Below are positions 1 to 5,909 of a stretch of DNA of 7,048 nt, one piece after another. Below the pieces are notes generated by a model. That model was given only the letters and a program-made list of their open reading frames with translations, made no database searches and was not told the origin of the DNA. A program made the position numbers and the translations under genes. Positions within the stretch are counted from its first letter, which is position 1; each line of letters starts with the position of its first letter. Source of the stretch: CAVZAB01 sp963773155 (GTDB lineage: Bacteria; Pseudomonadota; Alphaproteobacteria; Rhizobiales; Beijerinckiaceae); assembly GCA_963773155.1 (NCBI GenBank), contig CAVZAB010000024.1:1-7048 (forward strand). Reading direction: 5' to 3'.

Positions 1-20
1 ATTAAACAGCTGATAATGTT

Positions 21-41
21 ACGTTATTTTTCCCCTAACGT
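21..41. repeat. Inverted repeat with 6-bp arms
   Basis: ACGTTA at 21-26 is mirrored by TAACGT at 36-41 around a 9-base pyrimidine spacer (five T, four C). There is no T-run after the right arm, so it is not a standard intrinsic terminator on the + strand. It could be a protein-binding dyad or chance; arms of this length carry little weight alone. Confidence 0.35.
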
Positions 42-147
42 TTGGTCTTGTTGGGGGAGGGTGCTTGTTATCTACCACATAGCGACCACAAGACCCCGCT
101 GGTTTTGGCGGTCCACGATGGCGCCCGCCACTTCTCGCAAAGACGTA

Positions 148-170
148 CGATGAGCGCTATTCGCTCATCG
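148..170. repeat. Perfect 9-bp stem-loop
   Basis: CGATGAGCG at 148-156 pairs perfectly with CGCTCATCG at 162-170 around a 5-base loop (CTATT). A second small dyad, GCC/GGC around five bases, follows directly at 170-180. No T-tract follows on either strand. The structure resembles the core of a dispersed palindromic intergenic repeat; whether it recurs in the genome cannot be seen here. Confidence 0.6.
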
Positions 171-490
171 CCTAGAAGGCCGCAGAGTGGCCCCGGGCAA
201 TCTGGCCTGCTGATGAATACCCCAACTCGACGCGCCGCACCATGCGGGGCGGGCTTGCTGTGGCAAAGCGCAAGCTTGGCGGTGTCACAGGCGAATGCCC
301 GGAGCCATTCTCGGTTTCGCCGTCGGCGCCCATAGGTCGTCCCCGCTGAAAGTTCATCAGCAGACCGGCGCTGCACAAGTTCGCGGCTTGTCAATGCTGC
401 TTACTGCGACGGCTGGACGCGGCACCGGAAGCGGCCATTAAGGTCGCGCCCGAGTGATGCGCCCCTATCCTACTAGCCCGCCAGCTGGCC

Positions 491-509
491 CGTCCGCCGG
501 AGGCGGACG
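491..509. repeat. Perfect 8-bp GC-rich stem-loop upstream of cyclase gene
   Basis: CGTCCGCC at 491-498 pairs with GGCGGACG at 502-509 around a 3-base loop (GGA). It sits about 100 bp before the cyclase start codon and directly after the 10-bp palindrome GCCAGCTGGC (480-489). No T-tract follows, so an intrinsic terminator is unlikely. It could lie in the 5' leader of the cyclase mRNA or end an upstream transcript. Confidence 0.55.
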
Positions 510-591
510 AGTGACCGTGCCTGGATCGACGACCGGGGTTTGCGAACCTGTACAAGCAATTCCGCTGGCATGGTAACCTTGGTCAGCGATC

Positions 592-596
592 GAGGA
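592..596 (+). promoter_or_regulatory. Ribosome binding site deciding the cyclase start
   Basis: GAGGA lies 9 bases before the ATG at 606. It is too close to the in-frame ATG at 597 and downstream of the TTG (540) and ATG (570) alternatives, so it favours 606 as the start. Confidence 0.6.
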
Positions 597-605
597 ATGC
601 GACGC

Positions 606-2348
606 ATGGCCGAAAAGCCCACCCAACGACGCATGGCCGCAATCCTGGCCGCCGATGTCGTCGGTTACAGCCGCCTGATGGAACGGGACGAGGCTGCAAC
701 GCTAGCCTTGCTCAAATCCCGTCGCATAGCCGTGCTTGAGCCGCTGGTCGCTCAGCATCAGGGCCGGGTATTTAAAATCACGGGGGATGGCGTCCTGGTC
801 GAGTTCGGGAGTACCGTCAATGCCGTGCAATGCGCCGTGGATCTCCAGGCGAAAATGGCCGCTGCCAACTCGGAGCAACCCGACGAGAGCCCGATCGTAC
901 TGCGGATCGGTGTCAACCTCGGTGACGTGTTGATCGAGGGAAGCGATCTCTATGGCGACGGGATCAACATAGCGGCGCGGCTGGAGGGCCTCGCAGAACC
1001 GGGCGGGATTTTGATCTCAGGCGCCGCCTACGATCAGGTTCGCAACAAAGTGAAGGCCAACTTCGAAGATCTCGGCGCGCGGGCCATGAAGAACATCGCC
1101 GAACCGGTGCGGACTTACCGGATTGGGCTTGGCACTTTCCTGGCAAATGCTCGTCCGGCCTTGCTGTTACCAGACAAGCCTTCGATTGCAGTGCTTCCCT
1201 TTCAGAATATGAGCGGCGACCCGGAACAGGATTATTTTGCCGATGGGATCGTGGAAGACTTCATCACTGGTCTATCGCGGATCCGGTGGCTGTTTGTGAT
1301 CGCCCGCAATTCGAGCTTCGTCTACAAAGGCAAGGCCGTCGATGTCCGCCAAGTGGGTCGGGAGCTAGGCGTGCGCTACGTGCTCGAGGGCGGAGTTCGC
1401 AAAGCCGGGCAACGTCTCAGGATTACCGCGCAGCTTGTCGAGGCGGCCACGGGTGCGCACGTATGGGGCGATCGTTTCGACGGCGCGCTTGAGGATGTTT
1501 TCGACCTCCAGGATCAGATCACCGACCGCGTCGTCGCTGCGGTCGAACCAAGCATCCAGAAGTCGGAGATCGAGCGGTCCCGGCAGAAGCGACCGGATAA
1601 CCTGGACGCCTATGACTTATATTTGCGAGCCCTTCCTTACACCGCCTCCCAATCGGCCGAAGAAGGTAAGATCGCGATCGAGCTTTTGGAGGCTGCCCTG
1701 AAGATCGACCCGAATTATGCAGCGGCCCACGCTCTGATCGCTTGGTGCTACGAATGGCGTTACTCGCGGGCGGGCTTTGACAAAGCGAACAAAACAGCCG
1801 CCCTGACGCATGCAAGAGCAGCTCTGAAGGGCGGAACCGACGATGCGACAGCCGTGGCAGTGGCCGGCTTCGTCATCGTCATGCTCAGCAAAGATCAGGC
1901 CGGATTGACGGCAATCGATCGGGCTTTGGCGATCAATCCGTCCTGCGCCACGGCGCTGTTCGTGGGGTCCGCCGCGAACGCGATGATGGGTCGTCCGTCA
2001 CAGGCGTTGGCGCAGGCAACAAGGGCCCTTCGACTCAGTCCATTCGACTTGCTGGTATCTGTCGCCCATACCGCCAAGGGGATAGCATCCGTACAGGAAG
2101 GACTTTACCAGCAGGCTGCGGCCTGTCTTGACCAATCGGTACAAGCCAATCCGACACTGAGCTCCTTCCGGTTTTTTGCGGCCTGTGCTCGCGCGATGGC
2201 TGGTGAACTCGAGGCCGGAAGGTCGCTGGTGCAAGAAGGATTGGCGATGGAACCAGGATTCAGGCTCCAATTCTTCTTCGAACTGCTTCCCCGTTCAACC
2301 GCGGAGAAATTCGCTGCGGGCGGAAGGAGACTGGGATTGCCAGACTAG
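606..2348 (+). CDS. Class III adenylate cyclase with TolB-like and TPR domains
   Basis: A predicted soluble cytoplasmic enzyme of 580 residues that should convert ATP to cAMP. Residues 9-175 form a class III cyclase homology domain. Visible key residues are metal-binding Asp17 (ILAADVVGYSRLM) and Asp61 (TGDGVLVEF), the adenine-selecting pair Lys57 and Asp114, and transition-state Asn121 and Arg125 (NIAARLE). All the expected catalytic positions are therefore present. Residues 190-315 are a TolB-N-like domain of the COG5616 type (DKPSIAVLPFQNMSGD, YFADGIVEDFIT, GVRYVLEGGVRKAG). Residues 330-560 are alpha-helical TPR-like repeats (for example ALKIDPNYAAAHALIAW). There is no signal peptide or membrane segment. 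The start at 606 is chosen for the GAGGA ribosome binding site; earlier in-frame starts at 540, 570 and 597 would add up to 22 residues with no conserved content. It converges on a paralogue. The signal it senses is unknown; the TPR and TolB-like parts probably bind protein partners. Confidence 0.9.
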   Translation: MAEKPTQRRMAAILAADVVGYSRLMERDEAATLALLKSRRIAVLEPLVAQHQGRVFKITGDGVLVEFGSTVNAVQCAVDLQAKMAAANSEQPDESPIVLRIGVNLGDVLIEGSDLYGDGINIAARLEGLAEPGGILISGAAYDQVRNKVKANFEDLGARAMKNIAEPVRTYRIGLGTFLANARPALLLPDKPSIAVLPFQNMSGDPEQDYFADGIVEDFITGLSRIRWLFVIARNSSFVYKGKAVDVRQVGRELGVRYVLEGGVRKAGQRLRITAQLVEAATGAHVWGDRFDGALEDVFDLQDQITDRVVAAVEPSIQKSEIERSRQKRPDNLDAYDLYLRALPYTASQSAEEGKIAIELLEAALKIDPNYAAAHALIAWCYEWRYSRAGFDKANKTAALTHARAALKGGTDDATAVAVAGFVIVMLSKDQAGLTAIDRALAINPSCATALFVGSAANAMMGRPSQALAQATRALRLSPFDLLVSVAHTAKGIASVQEGLYQQAAACLDQSVQANPTLSSFRFFAACARAMAGELEAGRSLVQEGLAMEPGFRLQFFFELLPRSTAEKFAAGGRRLGLPD

Positions 2349-2445
2349 GCTCCAAGTGTCGTCTCGACGCAGCGTCCGCACGGATCGGTCTTCACGGCGC
2401 TGGCGAAACTGGTCGCCTAACTCGGCCCGTCAATCGACTGTCAGT
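2349..2445. other. Short gap between convergent cyclase genes
   Basis: The two cyclase genes run tail to tail across this short stretch. I found no strong hairpin followed by a T-run on either strand, so transcription termination between them may be Rho-dependent or may read through and give antisense overlap. Confidence 0.5.
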
Positions 2446-4218
2446 TTAAACACGCAGACCGGCTGTGACTATTCCCTCCGTTAGATGCGACAGATGGGTA
2501 TCGTGCAGGTAAGGATTTGTTATCTCCCAATAGCGAGGCCTTGCAATTGTTTCAGATTGCTCAAGTTCCTGTATAATTGCGCGAGCCTCTTCGGTCCGCC
2601 CCAATTGTCCGAGGCTGGCAAGTATCGTTCGCAGTACGAGAGGATGCCGGCGCCGTCTCGGCCCGCGTTCGGCATAGCGTAGTGCCGTTTCGTAGTCCCG
2701 TTGATGGTAGTAGGCGAGGCCCACAATAGCAAGATGAGCCCCTGACTGAGGATCATTGGGATTGAGGCGATGGCTCCGCAATATCGGATCTATTGCTTCA
2801 GGAAAATGCCCGATGTAGATACGAATCCAACCGAGCGCGAAATAGCCGAGCGAAAAATTAGAGCTGAGATCAATTGATCGCTGCGCCTGGATCAACGCTT
2901 GGTCGTGACGGCGGGTCAAGACGCTGAACAGGAACAACACGTATTGGCTATAGGGATCACGCTCATCGAGCGTGGCCGCATTGGCCGCAGCGAGGTAGCC
3001 ATCGGTCAGGTCTTGATCGATGTTGAGGCTCCACCCCCACCAGATGCGGGTACTGAGTAGGCGAGCCAGCATCATGTGCGCCTGGGCAAAGGTAGGATCC
3101 GCCTGAATTGATCTGCGCAACCAACTCTCAGCTTGGCTGCTGTCTTCAGGGGTGAACTGGTTGAAGTGCCAGATGCCTCGCATGCAACAATCAAAACTAT
3201 CAAGATTGGCCGACGCACTCTTGCGCACCGCCCGCTTTCCCTCCACGGACTGAAGCTCGGGCTCGATAGCGGCGACGACGCTCTGGGTAATTTCGTCCTG
3301 CAGAGCGAAGATGTCGGTGACGTCCCGGTCGAAACGTTCGGCCCAAATATGGTTGCCGGTGTCGGCTTCAATGAGCTGGGCCGTCGCACGAATACGGCCT
3401 CCCGCTTTACGAATGCTGCCCTCGAGCACATAGCGAACCCCGAGCTCGCGAGCCACCTGCTTAACGTCCACTGAGCGTCCTTTGTAGGCAAATGTCGAAT
3501 TGCGCGCGATGACGAAGAACCAGCGATAATGGGATAGTGCCGTGATGATGTCCTCGCTGATTCCGTCTGCGAAATACTCCTGCTCCGCATCGCTGCCCAT
3601 GTTGAAGAATGGCAGCACTGCGATCGAAGGCTTGTCGGGCAGTGCCGGCGCGACCGGGGGACCGGCAAGCGAGGCGGCCGGGATCTCCTGCTGCTCCCAG
3701 GCCACCTGGTAGGTGCGCAGCGGGCGCGCGATGTTCTTGGCCGCCTGTTCGCCGATGTAGGAACAGGGAAACGAGAGTTTGCCGTCGATTTGCTCCCAGA
3801 CGGTTCCCGATATGAGGATACTCCCGGGCTTGGCCATCTGTTCGAGGCGCGCTGCGATGTTGACGCCCTCGCCCAGAAGATCGGTCCCCTGGACCATGAC
3901 ATCGCCGACGTTGACGCCGATCCGTAGATGCATTCGGCGCACCTCTTCCAAATCGGCGTTGCGCCGATCGAGTGCCCGCTGAACGGCGACCGCGGAGCGC
4001 ACCGCCTGCAGCGCGCTGGCGAATTCGGCCAGCAGGCCGTCGCCGGCGGTCGCGAATATTCGGCCCTGATGAGCTTCGACGAGTTGGACTACGACACCGC
4101 GATAGAGGTTCAGCGTCTTGAGCGTGCCCTCTTCGTCCGCGCCCATAAGTCGGCTGTAGCCAGCCACATCGGCGGCGAGGATAGCAACAAGACGGCGTTC
4201 GACGCCTTCTTCGGCCAC
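2446..4218 (-). CDS. Class III cyclase homologue with TolB-like and TPR domains, variant purine site
   Basis: A 590-residue protein (from the GTG at 4218) with the same three-part architecture as its convergent neighbour. The cyclase domain (about residues 8-174) keeps metal ligands Asp17 (ILAADVAGYSRLM) and Asp60 (AGDGLLAEF), Asp113, and transition-state Asn120 and Arg124 (NIAARLE). The position that is Lys in adenylate cyclases is Ala56 (FATAGDG). Residues 195-320 are the TolB-like COG5616-type domain (DKPSIAVLPFFNMGSD, GVRYVLEGSIRKAG). Residues 335-560 are TPR-like helices, with an unusual Trp-rich stretch near 392-396. No signal peptide or membrane helix is seen. The GTG start gives the family's usual length and N-terminus; no in-frame ATG lies close upstream, and the Shine-Dalgarno match is poor (AGAAAG, about 12 bases away). 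The frame stays open far upstream to 4776, but that part looks non-coding. It is probably a nucleotidyl cyclase; whether it makes cAMP is less certain than for its neighbour. Confidence 0.85.
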   Translation of the reverse strand: MAEEGVERRLVAILAADVAGYSRLMGADEEGTLKTLNLYRGVVVQLVEAHQGRIFATAGDGLLAEFASALQAVRSAVAVQRALDRRNADLEEVRRMHLRIGVNVGDVMVQGTDLLGEGVNIAARLEQMAKPGSILISGTVWEQIDGKLSFPCSYIGEQAAKNIARPLRTYQVAWEQQEIPAASLAGPPVAPALPDKPSIAVLPFFNMGSDAEQEYFADGISEDIITALSHYRWFFVIARNSTFAYKGRSVDVKQVARELGVRYVLEGSIRKAGGRIRATAQLIEADTGNHIWAERFDRDVTDIFALQDEITQSVVAAIEPELQSVEGKRAVRKSASANLDSFDCCMRGIWHFNQFTPEDSSQAESWLRRSIQADPTFAQAHMMLARLLSTRIWWGWSLNIDQDLTDGYLAAANAATLDERDPYSQYVLFLFSVLTRRHDQALIQAQRSIDLSSNFSLGYFALGWIRIYIGHFPEAIDPILRSHRLNPNDPQSGAHLAIVGLAYYHQRDYETALRYAERGPRRRRHPLVLRTILASLGQLGRTEEARAIIQELEQSETIARPRYWEITNPYLHDTHLSHLTEGIVTAGLRV

Positions 4219-4406
4219 GAGGAGCGATCGCTTTCTGAAAACCCGGTAATGGCAATCTATTGGCGCCTTGCTTTGGTGTCTATCATCGGGCGAGGCTACC
4301 GGACCATTCCGCCAATTTGAGACGGCGGGAGGCTCCGGTGTCTCTTGGGCGATTCGCCTGCCGCACCATTTGGCCGGGCGGGTCAAGCGCGCTATCGTCA
4401 GGTTGG

Positions 4407-4507
4407 CCTTGCCAAGCATTCCAGATAGCCGGTCCGACTGGATTTGCCCCGCCATCACTGGTCGGGCCGGACCGATGGGGCGGCATGCCGGGCCTGTCTT
4501 GGCAAGG
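4407..4507. repeat. Nested inverted repeats in the divergent intergenic region
   Basis: CCTTGCCAAG (4407-4416) is perfectly mirrored by CTTGGCAAGG (4498-4507). Inside, CGGTCCG (4430-4436) is mirrored by CGGACCG (4468-4474), and TCCAG (4420-4424) by CTGGA (4438-4442). The nesting means much of this 101-bp stretch could fold into one branched structure. It has no coding capacity and no recognised element signature. Confidence 0.45.
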
Positions 4508-4668
4508 ACAAACGGCTGTTTGGGCCGGCGCCGATGGCGGCCGATCGGGCGGCGGACCGCGCTAACCTTGATTAACACAAATGAGGCGTTCGGCGGCGGC
4601 CCGGCCGGCGCGTCCCGATCGTGCCGCAAGATTCCGCTCCGATCCTGCCGCAGTTTGCCGCCGAACCC

Positions 4669-4697
4669 TTGACGAAGGTTGCCGACAAAGATGAAAT
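4669..4697 (+). promoter_or_regulatory. Candidate sigma-70-type promoter for frcB
   Basis: TTGACG at 4669-4674 matches five of six -35 consensus bases. After a 17-base spacer, TGAAAT at 4692-4697 matches four of six -10 bases. This would place the start of transcription near 4704 and give a leader of about 100 bases. The -10 element lies inside a small dyad, TGCCGA (4680-4685) and TCGGCA (4699-4704), which could be an operator. Base matching only, so moderate confidence. Confidence 0.35.
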
Positions 4698-4713
4698 ATC
4701 GGCATTCTTCGGC

Positions 4714-4737
4714 GCACTTGCCAGACGAACCAAGTGC
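4714..4737 (+). promoter_or_regulatory. Dyad in the probable frcB leader
   Basis: GCACTTG (4714-4720) and CAAGTGC (4731-4737) form a perfect 7-bp inverted repeat around 10 bases. It lies just downstream of the candidate promoter and about 70 bases before the frcB start codon. It could be an operator for a repressor or an RNA hairpin in the leader. It does not match the compact palindrome typical of LacI-family sugar repressors. Confidence 0.4.
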
Positions 4738-4791
4738 CCATGCCGCAAGGGATCTGATCGCCCGGGCCGCATTCAACGAGAGATAGGATCA

Positions 4792-4798
4792 GGGAGGA
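4792..4798 (+). promoter_or_regulatory. Strong ribosome binding site of frcB
   Basis: GGGAGGA lies 8 bases before the ATG at 4807, an optimal spacing. It fixes the start at 4807 and excludes the longer reading frame that begins at 4621. Confidence 0.85.
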
Positions 4799-4806
4799 CG
4801 AATACA

Positions 4807-5823
4807 ATGTTAAAACAAATGATGCTTGCCGGCAGCATTCTCGCCATGTTGACGGCGCCAAGCCTGGCCGCGAACGAAATCGTCGGCCTGATCACCAAGA
4901 CCAATACCAATCCCTTTTTCGTCAAAATGAAGGAAGGCGCCGAGGCGAAAGCCAAGGAATTGGGCGTGACCCTGCAGGCCTATGCCGGCAAGGCGGATGG
5001 CGACAATGACGGCCAGGTTCAGGCGATCGAAGCCTTGATCGCGGCTGGCGCCAAGGGCTTCATGATCGTGCCAAGCGATTCCACGGCGATCGTGCCAACC
5101 ATCAAGAAGGCGCGCGATGCCGGGCTGCTGGTCATCGTTCTTGACACACCGCTCGATCCGATCGATGCCGCCGATGCCACGTTCGCCACCGATAATTTCA
5201 AGGCCGGCGAATTGATCGGCGCTTGGGCCAAGGCGACGCTTGGCGAGGCGGGCACCAAGACGGCCAAGATCGCGACGCTCGATCTCGCCGCGAATCAGCC
5301 GACCGTTGATTATCTGCGCCACAACGGCTTTCTGAAGGGCTTCGGCATCCCGGTGAAGAATCCCAAGCACTACAGCAATTCCGACGATCCGCGGATCGTC
5401 GGCGGCGATGTCACCGCCGGCTCCGAGGAGGGCGGCCGCAAGGCGATGGAAAACATCGTTCAGAAGGCCGACGGCATTAATGTCGTCTATGCGATCAACG
5501 AGCCGGCCGCGGCCGGCGGCTTTGAGGCCTTGAAGGCGGCCGGCAAGGAAAAGGGCGTCCTGTTCGTCGGAGTTGATGGTGGCTGCCCGGGCGTCAAGAA
5601 TGTTGCCGCGGGTGTCCTCGGCGCGACCTCGCAGCAATATCCCCTGCTGATGGCTTCGAAGGGACTCGAAGCGATCACCCAATTCGTCAAGACCGGCAAG
5701 AAGCCGGAGAAAACCCCAGGTCTGGATTTCACCGACACCGGCGCAACCCTGATCACCGACAAGCCGGTCCCCGGCGTGCCGTCGATCAGCAGCGCCGAAG
5801 GCCTCAAGCTCTGCTGGGGCTGA
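4807..5823 (+). CDS. frcB: Periplasmic sugar-binding protein of ABC transporter, FrcB-like
   Basis: A 338-residue substrate-binding protein that captures a monosaccharide in the periplasm and delivers it to the FrcC permease. Residues 1-21 are a typical Sec signal peptide (MLKQMMLAGSILAMLTAPSL, then A), with cleavage likely after Ala21 or Ala22. The mature part is a type I periplasmic binding fold (Peripla_BP_4 family): VGLITKTNTNPFFVKMKEG at 26-44, ATDNFKAGELIG at 127-138, AINEPAAAGGFEALKAAGKE at 229-248, VDGGCPGV at 256-263 and ATSQQYPLLMAS at 273-284. These motifs closely match what I recall of rhizobial FrcB, which binds fructose and, from transport competition, probably also ribose and mannose. 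The length is normal for the family. The mature protein has only two cysteines, Cys260 and Cys336 near the C-terminal CWG, which may form a disulfide. It is the first gene of the operon, with its own strong ribosome binding site. The exact sugar is inferred. Confidence 0.9.
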   Translation: MLKQMMLAGSILAMLTAPSLAANEIVGLITKTNTNPFFVKMKEGAEAKAKELGVTLQAYAGKADGDNDGQVQAIEALIAAGAKGFMIVPSDSTAIVPTIKKARDAGLLVIVLDTPLDPIDAADATFATDNFKAGELIGAWAKATLGEAGTKTAKIATLDLAANQPTVDYLRHNGFLKGFGIPVKNPKHYSNSDDPRIVGGDVTAGSEEGGRKAMENIVQKADGINVVYAINEPAAAGGFEALKAAGKEKGVLFVGVDGGCPGVKNVAAGVLGATSQQYPLLMASKGLEAITQFVKTGKKPEKTPGLDFTDTGATLITDKPVPGVPSISSAEGLKLCWG

Positions 5824-5848
5824 GACTGCGATCCGGCGACCGATCCTA

Positions 5849-5874
5849 GCCTGGCGGGCGACCGCCCGCCAGGC
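5849..5874 (+). promoter_or_regulatory. Intercistronic stem-loop between frcB and frcC
   Basis: An 11-bp perfect stem, GCCTGGCGGGC (5849-5859) with GCCCGCCAGGC (5864-5874), closes a 4-base loop (GACC). It begins 25 bases after the frcB stop. The following bases are C-rich rather than T-rich, so a strong intrinsic terminator is unlikely. A known role for such hairpins after binding-protein genes is to protect the upstream mRNA end and keep the binding protein more abundant than the permease. A partial transcription block is an alternative. Confidence 0.75.
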
Positions 5875-5909
5875 GCAGCCCTTCACCCCCACGATTTTTG
5901 AGAAGGCTT

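Larger units (their letters stand above)
1..605. other. Intergenic region with hairpins, no supported gene
   Basis: I see no convincing gene here. Reading frames of about 70 to 110 codons exist on both strands, but they overlap one another, are arginine- and serine-rich as expected from random GC-rich DNA, and match no family I recognise. The region does contain several short perfect inverted repeats (21-41, 148-170, 491-509) and a 10-bp palindrome at 480-489. That pattern is typical of rhizobial intergenic repeat-type DNA. The right end must hold the promoter and ribosome binding site of the cyclase gene that follows, but I could not pick out a credible -35/-10 pair. The left edge may contain the tail of an upstream transcription unit that cannot be judged from this window. 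Confidence 0.6.
4219..4806. promoter_or_regulatory. Divergent intergenic region between cyclase and frcB
   Basis: This 588-bp region separates the minus-strand cyclase from the plus-strand frc operon and should carry promoters for both. It holds a 10-bp palindrome against the cyclase start (4223-4232), nested inverted repeats at 4407-4507, imperfect repeats of the form CCGATsGGCGG at 4472-4483, 4531-4540 and 4541-4552, a candidate frcB promoter near 4669-4697 and a dyad at 4714-4737. The minus-strand frame is open through most of it, and a plus-strand frame is open from 4621 into frcB. The encoded stretches are Arg/Pro/Gly-rich, resemble no family, and precede well-supported internal starts, so I treat them as non-coding. 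I saw no match to the TGTGA-N6-TCACA CRP consensus. Confidence 0.6.

Noticed and set aside
42..394. Overlapping 97- and 108-codon frames on opposite strands in the left region
   Set aside because: Arg/Ser-rich translations with no recognisable family, no ribosome binding site I could support, and a strong hairpin inside; probably chance open frames in GC-rich DNA.
3072..4255. Long minus-strand frames of 264 and 276 codons inside the second cyclase
   Set aside because: Ser/Arg/Pro-rich alternative frames of the cyclase gene with no domain features.
4621..4806. In-frame 62-codon extension before frcB
   Set aside because: The signal peptide begins at the ATG at 4807, which has an optimal ribosome binding site; an extension would bury the signal peptide.
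4219..4806. CRP/cAMP-receptor binding site linking the cyclases to frc expression
   Set aside because: I found no TGTGA-N6-TCACA-like match by eye in this spacer.
5849..5874. Intrinsic terminator ending the frcB transcript
   Set aside because: No T-run follows the stem, and frcC and frcA continue on the same strand as expected for one operon.
4810..5892. 360-codon minus-strand frame opposite frcB
   Set aside because: It is the antisense shadow of frcB; its Gly/Arg/Leu-rich translation matches no family, while the plus strand matches a binding protein along its whole length.
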